Source: JBDSGC01 sp046594105
GTDB taxonomy: Bacteria; Acidobacteriota; Thermoanaerobaculia; Gp7-AA8
NCBI GenBank assembly: GCA_046594105.1
Contig: JBKJQB010000034.1
Location: 1-6,269 of the forward strand
Length of the DNA stretch: 6,269 bases
Direction of reading: 5' to 3'
Below are positions 1 to 6,031 of the stretch, piece after piece. Position 1 is the stretch's first letter. Each line of letters starts with the position of its first letter. The position numbers were made by a program, and so were the translations under genes. The notes below the pieces were generated by a model. That model was not told the origin of the DNA. It did not search any database and saw only the letters and a list, made by a program, of their open reading frames with translations.

Positions 1-66
1 AAGGTCAATCGCGCCTCCGGCGCTTTGCCTCCGCGCCCGTCAGCTTACCGTTCATCACCCTCTCAC

Positions 67-87
67 CGGCGCACCGCGCCGTTTTTT
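67..87 (+). terminator. Intrinsic (rho-independent) terminator candidate, plus strand
   Basis: A 6-bp all-G/C stem (CGGCGC at 67-72, GCGCCG at 76-81) closes a three-base loop (ACC) and is followed directly by six T (82-87), the classical intrinsic terminator layout for plus-strand transcription. On the minus strand the same bases give an A-run before the stem, so it would not terminate the dehydrogenase gene that ends at 153. No plus-strand stop codon occurs in any frame before position 97, so the gene it serves would have to end to the left of the window, leaving a 3' untranslated stretch of at least 66 bases. The stem is short and GC-rich hairpins arise by chance in such DNA, so the T-run carries most of the weight. 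Confidence 0.5.
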
Positions 88-152
88 GGCTCAGGATGAC
101 GCCGGGTGAAAGGTTCCAATTCCTAAAAATGACGGAGAGGCTCATCCGATGA

Positions 153-3100
153 TCAATCGCCGTGCCGCTGGCGTTCGTTTCGCTTCCTCAGTCTTCGGAG
201 CCAGGCGATCGCGCCGGCGAACATCCCGATTGCGCCGGCGACCGCTGCTGCCTTTCCGATCAGGGCGCCGAGGAACGGGGCGGTCTGCGGTTCGAGAATG
301 CGCTTTTCCGGATAGGGACCCGGCACCCCCGACGGTCCTTCGCGCTGAGCCATCCGCAGCAGCTGCGCGAGGTGCAACGCTTCGCGATTGGTGGCCTGCG
401 CGATCTGTTCTCGACAGCTGAAGCCGTCGGCAAGGATGATCGTGTCGGTGGCCGCCTCGCGGACGGCGGGTAGCAGAACGCGCTCGCCAACGCGCATGGA
501 GATGTCGTAGTGCTCCTTCTCGAAACCGAAAGCTCCGGCCATGCCGCAGCAGCCGGAATCGGGCTGGTCAAGCTCCACTCCCATTCTGCGCAGCACGAGC
601 TCCTCGTCTCCGAAATTGAGGACTGCTTTCTGGTGGCAATGGCCCTGGACGAGAACCTTCCGTTCCAGCTTCGGCAAAGGAAAGGCGTCGCCCTCATGCG
701 CGACGAATTCCGCGAAGGTCAGGGCCTGCTTGCGAAGTCGGATGGCGTCAGCGTCGCCGGGGAAAAGGTTCGGAAGCTCGTCCCGGAAGACGGAGATGCA
801 GCTCGGCTCCAGGCCGATGATGGGAATGCCCTCGTCGAGGAAAGGTCGGAGCGTATCGAGAGTCTGGCGCAGCAGGCTCCTGGCCATGCCCAGGAATCCC
901 CAATCGTAGAGAGGACGTCCGCAGCAGAGGCGTTTCGGCGGCAGCACAACTTCGTAGCCTGCTGTTTCCAGCACCTCCACCGCAGCGCGCGCGGTGTCCG
1001 GATGGAAGTGGTTGTTGAAGGTGTCGGGCCAGAAGAGCACGCGCTTTTTCGTCGACGGCGTGGAGCGGGGCTCGCCGGAATGAGACTCGGCAAATTCCTG
1101 CACGAACGTTTTCTGCGCGAACCGAGGAGCCGTTCGCTCCTTTGCGATCCCTCCCATCGACTTCAAAAAGGGGATCGACAGAATCACATTCGCCAGGTTC
1201 GGGAAGTGCGAGGCGATGCCGGCCCACCAGTAGATCCATCCCATGCCGTAGGCAGCGACGGGGCGCATCCGGCCGGCGTAGTAGTGCGACAGAAACTCTG
1301 ATTTGTAGGTGGCGATGTCGACGTTCACGGGACAGTCGCCCTTGCATCCCTTGCAGGCGAGGCAGAGGTCGAGCGCGTCCTTGACCTCTTCGTTGTGCCA
1401 GTCGGCGGGGATGGCCTGCCCCTGGAACATCTCGAACAGTAATCGCGCCCGGCCGCGCGTGGAGTGCTCTTCCTCGCGGGTCACCATGAAGCTCGGGCAC
1501 ATCGTCCCGCCATCGAGACGGCGGCACTTGCCCACGCCGACACACCGAAGCACCGCTCGATCGATGCGCCCCTCGTCGTCGGGAAAATGAAAGTGCGTTT
1601 CCGGTGACCACGGCCGGTAATCGGCTCCCAGCCTCAGATTCTCGGTGGGGTGGTAGGAGTTGATGACCTTGCCGGGATTCATTCTCCCTTGCGGATCCCA
1701 CAGCGCCTTGAACTCGCGAAACGCGCCCATGAGCCGCTCGCCGAACATCTTCGGCAAGAGATCGGCTCGGGCCTGCCCGTCGCCATGCTCGCCGGAAAGA
1801 GAACCGTTGTAGTGGATGCAGAGGTCTGCCGCCTCATCGAGGAAGGCGCGGTATTTGGCGATTCCGGCTGCCGATTCGAGATCGAAGTTGATGCGGGTGT
1901 GCACGCAGGCCTGTCCGAAGTGGCCGTACAGATCGCCGGTGTAGTCGTACTTCTGGAGCAGCTTGCGCAGATCGCGCAGGTACTGGCCGAGGTGTTTGGG
2001 ATCGACTGCGGAGTCCTCCCATCCTTCCCAGCTTCGGGCCTTGCCGGGCACGTACGCGGTGGCGCCGAGACCTGACTCGCGGACCGCCCAGATCATCTTC
2101 TCTTCTTTCGGATCGTCGTAGCGCCTCATGGAGGGAGCCACGGGCGACTTGGCCATCGCCTCCATGAGCCGGTTCGCTTTCGCGTCGGACTCGGCTTTCG
2201 ATTCTCCCCCGAACTCGACCAGCAGCCATCCGGTTCCCGGTGGCAGCAGCGCGATCTTTTCGACATGGAGGCCCTTCGCCTTCATGTCGTTGACCAGCTT
2301 GTCGTCGACCCCTTCCAGACCGATCGGCGCAAACGTGAGCAGCTCGGGAACGTGGTCGGCTGCGGTGTAGATGTCCTGATATCCGAGAACCACGAGCGTG
2401 CGTGCGGGCGGGCTGTAGACCAGCTTGCACTTCGCTTCGAGGACGACCACGCAGGTGGACTCGGAGCCGACCAGCGCGCGCGCCACGTTGAAGCCGTTTT
2501 CCGGAAGGAGCTCGTCGAGGTTGTAGCCGGAGACGCGCCGGGGGATTTTCGGGTAGCGGGCGCGGATCTCATCCGCATAGGTGTCGCGGATCTTCTTCAG
2601 TCCCGCGTAAATCTCTCCGCGGCGACCGCCTTTGGCAATGATCTGTTCGAGCTGCTCCTCGCTGGTGGGACCGACGCGCAGCCGGAGCCCGTCATAGGTG
2701 AGGATGTCGAGCTCTTCGATGTTGTCGACGGTCTTTCCGGCCATCAGCGCGTGGACGCCGCAGGAGTTGTTGCCGATCATCCCGCCGATGGTGCAGTGGG
2801 TATGCGTGGCAGGGTCGGGACCGAAGGTCAGCTTGTGGCGCTCGGCGGCGTTCCGAAGGTCGTCGAGGATGATGCCTGGTTCGACCCAGGCGTGCTTCTG
2901 CTGTGGATCGAGCTCGCGGATCTCGTGCATGTACTTCGAGAAGTCGAGCACCACCGCAACGTTGCAGCATTGTCCGGCCAGCGACGTTCCGCCCCCACGG
3001 GCGAGGATCGGCGCGTTGTGCTTGCGGGCCAGGGCCAGCGTGGCGATGACGTCGTCGGCATCGCGCGGAACGACCACGCCGATGGGCACCTGCCGGTAGT

Positions 3101-3359
3101 TCGAGGCGTCGGTGGCGTAGAGAGAGCGCGATCCATCATCGAAGCGCACCTCGCCTTTGATGGTCCGTTCCAGCTCGGACGCCAGAACCGCGGCATCGAT
3201 TCCGATCGTCTGCACGCGATCGATGTGTTCGATGCGCTCGCGTACCGCGCGGTCGTGGGGAAAAACGATCGGATCGAAGCGGACGCGCTCGTCGCGTTCT
3301 CCCTGCGAGGAGGAGGCGCCGGTCTCGATGAACTCCGGAATATGGGTCGGTTCAGCCAT
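153..3359 (-). CDS. FAD-binding and (Fe-S)-binding oxidoreductase, D-2-hydroxyacid dehydrogenase type (YdiJ/GlcD-GlpC-like fusion)
   Basis: This 1068-residue protein fuses a flavin dehydrogenase to an electron-transfer module. Family knowledge: such proteins oxidise D-2-hydroxyacids (D-lactate, glycolate or D-2-hydroxyglutarate) and pass electrons through Fe-S clusters, usually to the respiratory chain. Visible in order: a VAO/PCMH-type FAD-binding domain (about 85-230) with RGGGTSLAGQ (121-130) and GGMIGNNSCG (192-201); a FAD-oxidase C-terminal domain (about 320-566) with YGHFGQACVHTR (478-489) and GEHGDGQ (523-529); a ferredoxin-like segment with C606-x5-C612-x8-C621-P and C666-x2-C669-x2-C672-x3-C676-P; two cysteine-rich CCG modules with CCG at 812-814 and 937-939, plus HCHQ at 907-910. 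Residues 1005-1068 add a proline-rich linker, a hydrophobic segment (about 1029-1054) and an Arg-rich tail. The ATG at 3359 is the first possible start: an in-frame TGA lies at 3384-3386 with no start codon between. The gene is intact. The exact substrate cannot be read from sequence. Confidence 0.96.
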   Translation of the reverse strand: MAEPTHIPEFIETGASSSQGERDERVRFDPIVFPHDRAVRERIEHIDRVQTIGIDAAVLASELERTIKGEVRFDDGSRSLYATDASNYRQVPIGVVVPRDADDVIATLALARKHNAPILARGGGTSLAGQCCNVAVVLDFSKYMHEIRELDPQQKHAWVEPGIILDDLRNAAERHKLTFGPDPATHTHCTIGGMIGNNSCGVHALMAGKTVDNIEELDILTYDGLRLRVGPTSEEQLEQIIAKGGRRGEIYAGLKKIRDTYADEIRARYPKIPRRVSGYNLDELLPENGFNVARALVGSESTCVVVLEAKCKLVYSPPARTLVVLGYQDIYTAADHVPELLTFAPIGLEGVDDKLVNDMKAKGLHVEKIALLPPGTGWLLVEFGGESKAESDAKANRLMEAMAKSPVAPSMRRYDDPKEEKMIWAVRESGLGATAYVPGKARSWEGWEDSAVDPKHLGQYLRDLRKLLQKYDYTGDLYGHFGQACVHTRINFDLESAAGIAKYRAFLDEAADLCIHYNGSLSGEHGDGQARADLLPKMFGERLMGAFREFKALWDPQGRMNPGKVINSYHPTENLRLGADYRPWSPETHFHFPDDEGRIDRAVLRCVGVGKCRRLDGGTMCPSFMVTREEEHSTRGRARLLFEMFQGQAIPADWHNEEVKDALDLCLACKGCKGDCPVNVDIATYKSEFLSHYYAGRMRPVAAYGMGWIYWWAGIASHFPNLANVILSIPFLKSMGGIAKERTAPRFAQKTFVQEFAESHSGEPRSTPSTKKRVLFWPDTFNNHFHPDTARAAVEVLETAGYEVVLPPKRLCCGRPLYDWGFLGMARSLLRQTLDTLRPFLDEGIPIIGLEPSCISVFRDELPNLFPGDADAIRLRKQALTFAEFVAHEGDAFPLPKLERKVLVQGHCHQKAVLNFGDEELVLRRMGVELDQPDSGCCGMAGAFGFEKEHYDISMRVGERVLLPAVREAATDTIILADGFSCREQIAQATNREALHLAQLLRMAQREGPSGVPGPYPEKRILEPQTAPFLGALIGKAAAVAGAIGMFAGAIAWLRRLRKRNERQRHGD

Positions 3360-3369
3360 TCGCGAAACG

Positions 3370-3374
3370 CTCCG
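3370..3374 (-). promoter_or_regulatory. Probable ribosome binding site of the dehydrogenase gene
   Basis: Read on the minus strand, CGGAG precedes the ATG at 3359 with a ten-base spacer. It is the only purine-rich match to the anti-Shine-Dalgarno near this start. The spacing is slightly long, so it is modest support; the start itself rests mainly on the in-frame stop at 3384-3386. I see no convincing -35/-10 pair in the leader (3360-3550). Confidence 0.35.
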
Positions 3375-3553
3375 TGTGGCGGATCACTCTATGCCGATCC
3401 CGGGCCGGAGCGGAGACGAAAGCGGTGAGGGGACATCACGATCGGAGGCACCCGAGCGGACGGTCGCGGCATCGCGTTGTTCCATCGATGCGAATGACCG
3501 TTCCAGCTGTGTGCCGCGCAAATCCTGGGGAATGGCGAAGGCGCAGCACGGAC

Positions 3554-3590
3554 GCGAGCACCGCGATCGTTGACGGATCGCGGTGCTCGC
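3554..3590 (-). terminator. Perfect 15-bp stem-loop downstream of the HYR gene (terminator-like, no U-tract)
   Basis: GCGAGCACCGCGATC (3554-3568) and GATCGCGGTGCTCGC (3576-3590) are exact reverse complements, separated by a seven-base loop (GTTGACG). The hairpin begins five bases after the HYR stop codon (TAA, 3598-3596 on the minus strand), where a terminator is expected. There is no T-run after it in the minus direction, so it fits the hairpin-only class proposed for some GC-rich bacteria, a 3'-end stabiliser, or a protein-binding inverted repeat. In the plus direction it is followed only by TCGATTTATC. The inverted repeat is certain; its role as terminator is inferred from position. It implies that the dehydrogenase gene downstream is transcribed from its own promoter. 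Confidence 0.7.
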
Positions 3591-3603
3591 TCGATTTATC
3601 GAG
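3590..3603. repeat. 14-base palindrome spanning the HYR stop codon
   Basis: CTCGAT (3590-3595) and ATCGAG (3598-3603) are reverse complements flanking two T. On the minus strand this reads CTCGATAAATCGAG, so the TAA stop of the HYR gene sits at its centre. It shares one base with the outer end of the 15-bp stem-loop at 3554-3590, giving two back-to-back hairpins at the 3' end of the transcript. Short palindromes of this length occur by chance; its abutment to the larger hairpin is what makes it worth recording. Confidence 0.5.
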
Positions 3604-5917
3604 TGGCTCGTCCGCGCGAGGTCTGGGTGACCCGCACTTCCAGGGGGCTGCGCACGCTGTTCCCGCTGGCGTCGGTGGTCTGGATCGTGATCGTGTAGAT
3701 CCGGTCGGCCGATCCGGCGCGTTCTGCACGAAGTTCCAGTGTGAGGGGACTGGTAATCTTCCAGTCCGGCGTGGTGTTGCCATCGCCCGTCCCGTTGGCC
3801 GGCTGATTGGATGTGACCGAGACGATTACAGAGCCCGGATGGATGTCGACCAGATCGGTTGCGATGACGGTGATCGTGATCGGAACCATTTTGTGATCAG
3901 GGGGCCAGATCGCTGCCGGACTGGCTTCGAGCTTCACAATCACAGGTGCGGTGGTATCGCGTACCAGTACGTTGAAGGCCCCGCTCTTCCTGTTGCCATG
4001 AGAGTCCGTGGCAGTGCACTGAACCAACGTCCCTCCCAGCGGGAACGTTGAGCCCGACGCTGGCGCACAGATGGGTGTGACGTTGCCGTCGACGAGATCG
4101 GCGGCGCTCACCGAGTAGGGCACCACAGCTCCGGCCGGACTGGTGGCTTCGGCGGTGATGTCTGCAGGCAACGACAACACCGGAGGCGTGGTGTCGCGGA
4201 CGACGACCAGGAAGGTGGACTGCGCCGCATTTGTGTGAAGGTCGGTGGCGGTGCATCGCACGGTGGTGCTGCCGAGGGCGAACGTCGAACCGGAGGCCGG
4301 CAGGCATTGCACGGAAACGTTGCCGTCGACCAGGTCGTTGGCAGAAGCGACGTAATTCACGATCGCTCCTGCGGCGCTGGTGGCCTCGGCTGTAATAGCG
4401 GAAGGGAGGGCCAGAGATGGAGGAGTTGTATCGCGAACGGTTACTTTGAAGCTTCCCGTGGTGGTTCCTGCGGCATTCGAGGCGCTGCATTGCACGGTGG
4501 TCATGGCGATGCCGAACAGAGATCCCGATGCAGGGTTGCAGTTGATGCTGGCTCCGCCGCTGGCGCTGGCGGAATAGGCGACAACGGCGCCGCCGGGACC
4601 TGTCGCTTCAACCAGAAGGCTGACGGGAAGCGTGAGCGTCGGTGGCGGCTGATCGCGCACCGTTACCATGAACGAACCGAAGGCGAAGTTGAAGTTCGAA
4701 TCGTGGGCGGAGCACTTGACGGTCGTCTGGCCGACGCTGAACGTCGAACCGGAAAGGGGAGAGCAGACTACGGCGATCGCACTGTCGACGAGATCCGTTG
4801 CCGTGACCACGAAGGCCACCGCGACTCCCGCCGAGTTGGGAGAATTGACCGTGATGTCTCCCGGCAGGACGAGGACCGGCGGCGTGCTGTCGCGAACGAG
4901 GATGCTGAACTTGCCGTTCTCGGTGCCGAAGGCATTCGATGCGCTGCATGCGACCAAGGTCAGGGCCAACGGGAAGATGGAACCGGAGGGGTGATCGCAG
5001 GTGACGCTCGCACCCTGCGTGGCCGAGGCTGCGTACGTCACCGGAGCGCCGGCCGGTCCGGTCGCTTCGATGGTCAGGTCTGGCGGCAGGGTCAGGACCG
5101 GCGGCTCGCCGTTGAGCACGACTTTGAAGGAGACGCGGGCGCTGTTGAGGTGGGCGTCTGTTGCCACACAGTTCACGATGGTGCGGCCTGACTGGAAGGT
5201 GGAGCCGGAAGCAGGTGTGCAGATCGGCGTCAAAGCCCCGTCGACGTTGTCGACGGCGGTCACCGAAAACGTGACCACGGGGTTGTTGGTCGTAATGTCA
5301 GCCTGCTGGCTCAGTACGGGAGGGCGGGTGTCCGTGACAAACACGTATGAGGAAGCGGCGCTGCTGCCCAGACTGTCAGTGGCCGTACAGACGAGTTGAG
5401 TCGATCCGAGCGGAAAGATTGAGCCGGAGAGATGATTGCAGCTGGTCGTCAATCCGGTTCCGTGGTTGAGAACTGTAAAAGCGAATGTCACAGCCGCGCC
5501 GGCCGGTCCCGCCGCCTCAGCGATGATGGTCTCCGGCAGGTTGACGATCGGTGCCCCGACCTCCACCCGTTCGATGACACTGAGAATCGCAGAAGGTGTG
5601 GTGCGCACCGAGGAGCCGTCATCCGCGCGGACCTGCACGGAGTACTGGCCGGCTGTCAGCGTCACCGGAATCGGGACGAAGACCTCGAGAGAGGTCGGAG
5701 ATTGCAAGTTGGGCTCAATGGAAAACGTACCCGCCGGACCGGAGAAGGTGACCAGTGTGGAAACGGATCCCGTCAGCGCTGTGCCGCGGATGACGACGAA
5801 GCTCTCCGCGTCGCCAACGTACAAGCTTGCCGGTGAGATGGAGGTGATATCCGCTGAGGCGGCCATGGGAAGGCACACGAAGAGCAGAGAAAGAAGTCCC
5901 GCAAATTTGCCACGCAT
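3596..5917 (-). CDS. Secreted multi-HYR (hyalin repeat) domain protein with N-terminal IPT/TIG-like domain
   Basis: This 773-residue exported protein has no visible catalytic domain. It begins with a signal peptide: MRGK, a hydrophobic core (about 5-18) and an ASA-D cleavage site after residue 22. Residues 24-116 resemble an IPT/TIG immunoglobulin-like domain (ITSISPASLYVGD opening). Seven HYR domains follow at about 121-197, 198-270, 271-343, 344-422, 423-496, 497-575 and 576-654, linked by R-D-[ST]-[ST]-P-P-type junctions. Each contains two cysteines 17 residues apart, probably a disulfide formed outside the cytoplasm. Residues 655-773 form a different C-terminal domain with WPPDHKMVPITI (671-682) and TDASGNSV near the end. 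HYR domains generally act in adhesion or protein-protein contact; a surface or matrix role is inferred. No LPXTG, PEP-CTERM or other anchor is seen. An in-frame TGA six codons before the ATG at 5917 fixes the start. No clear Shine-Dalgarno precedes it. Confidence 0.94.
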   Translation of the reverse strand: MRGKFAGLLSLLFVCLPMAASADITSISPASLYVGDAESFVVIRGTALTGSVSTLVTFSGPAGTFSIEPNLQSPTSLEVFVPIPVTLTAGQYSVQVRADDGSSVRTTPSAILSVIERVEVGAPIVNLPETIIAEAAGPAGAAVTFAFTVLNHGTGLTTSCNHLSGSIFPLGSTQLVCTATDSLGSSAASSYVFVTDTRPPVLSQQADITTNNPVVTFSVTAVDNVDGALTPICTPASGSTFQSGRTIVNCVATDAHLNSARVSFKVVLNGEPPVLTLPPDLTIEATGPAGAPVTYAASATQGASVTCDHPSGSIFPLALTLVACSASNAFGTENGKFSILVRDSTPPVLVLPGDITVNSPNSAGVAVAFVVTATDLVDSAIAVVCSPLSGSTFSVGQTTVKCSAHDSNFNFAFGSFMVTVRDQPPPTLTLPVSLLVEATGPGGAVVAYSASASGGASINCNPASGSLFGIAMTTVQCSASNAAGTTTGSFKVTVRDTTPPSLALPSAITAEATSAAGAIVNYVASANDLVDGNVSVQCLPASGSTFALGSTTVRCTATDLHTNAAQSTFLVVVRDTTPPVLSLPADITAEATSPAGAVVPYSVSAADLVDGNVTPICAPASGSTFPLGGTLVQCTATDSHGNRKSGAFNVLVRDTTAPVIVKLEASPAAIWPPDHKMVPITITVIATDLVDIHPGSVIVSVTSNQPANGTGDGNTTPDWKITSPLTLELRAERAGSADRIYTITIQTTDASGNSVRSPLEVRVTQTSRGRATR
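3956..5557 (-). repeat. Array of seven HYR-encoding repeats
   Basis: This is the in-gene tandem array encoding residues 121-654 of the secreted protein. Units are 73-79 codons and diverged at DNA level, with local identity kept between neighbours. For example ACGTTGCCGTCGAC occurs at 4080-4093 and 4317-4330, offset by 237 bases, exactly one 79-codon unit, in the two units nearest the C terminus. Units fall into two kinds, with or without a D-x-VD[GS] motif before the first cysteine, in the order A-B-A-B-A-B-B from the N terminus. The array probably grew by duplication of a two-domain unit and later of a single B unit. Unit borders are read by eye from the T-P-P junctions. Confidence 0.85.
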
Positions 5918-5948
5918 GGGCGGAATTATGCTTCAGCAGTCACGCGGT

Positions 5949-5976
5949 ATCAAATCTCATCTCAAATTGGGCTCAA
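5949..5976 (-). promoter_or_regulatory. Weak sigma-70-like promoter candidate for the HYR gene
   Basis: On the minus strand, TTGAGC (5976-5971; four of six to TTGACA) and TTTGAT (5954-5949; four of six to TATAAT) are separated by 16 bases within a locally AT-richer patch of the 114-base gap between the receptor fragment and the HYR gene. A transcript starting about seven bases on would leave a leader of roughly 25 bases before the ATG at 5917. The match is partial and such pairs occur by chance; position and local AT-richness are the main support. Confidence 0.25.
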
Positions 5977-6031
5977 AGTCTGTCGCCCTTCGCCAGTTCA
6001 GCTGGGAACCGCGTTGCCGGGACTTCGCCGT

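Noticed and set aside
11..37. GC-rich hairpin GCGCC-TCC-GGCGC with a repeated GCCTCCG
   Set aside because: A five-bp stem followed by only three T in very GC-rich DNA; expected by chance.
5..145. 46-codon minus-strand frame starting seven bases after the dehydrogenase stop
   Set aside because: The close spacing is operon-like, but it has no Shine-Dalgarno, ends in a run of Arg encoded by GC-rich sequence (KRRRRD), and spans the plus-strand terminator candidate. Too short to call without homologues.
122..148. Weak hairpin (CGGA/TCCG stem) followed by five T in the minus direction, a possible dehydrogenase terminator
   Set aside because: The stem is only four base pairs with an eight-base loop, and a spacer separates it from the T-run; too weak to call.
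510..1301. 263-codon plus-strand open frame
   Set aside because: Antisense shadow of the Fe-S/CCG half of the dehydrogenase; no recognisable motif.
2265..3428. 387-codon open frame on the plus strand opposite the start of the dehydrogenase gene
   Set aside because: It is antisense to a gene with unmistakable family motifs and is open because the GC-rich codon pattern of that gene leaves few stops on the other strand. Its translation shows no recognisable domain.
3384..3485. 33-codon minus-strand frame ending 24 bases before the dehydrogenase ATG, a possible leader peptide
   Set aside because: No ribosome binding site precedes its ATG and the peptide shows no regulatory codon run or family likeness.
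3374..4051. 225-codon plus-strand frame starting in the intergenic gap
   Set aside because: It runs through the 15-bp inverted repeat and antisense through the end of the HYR gene; composition is Arg-rich and low in recognisable structure.
4235..5191. 318-codon plus-strand open frame rich in Gly, Arg and Ala
   Set aside because: Its repetitive look comes from the HYR repeats on the opposite strand. There is no independent start context or domain.
5993..6005. CCAG-TTCAG-CTGG inverted repeat after the receptor gene, considered as its terminator
   Set aside because: Four-bp stem and no T-run.
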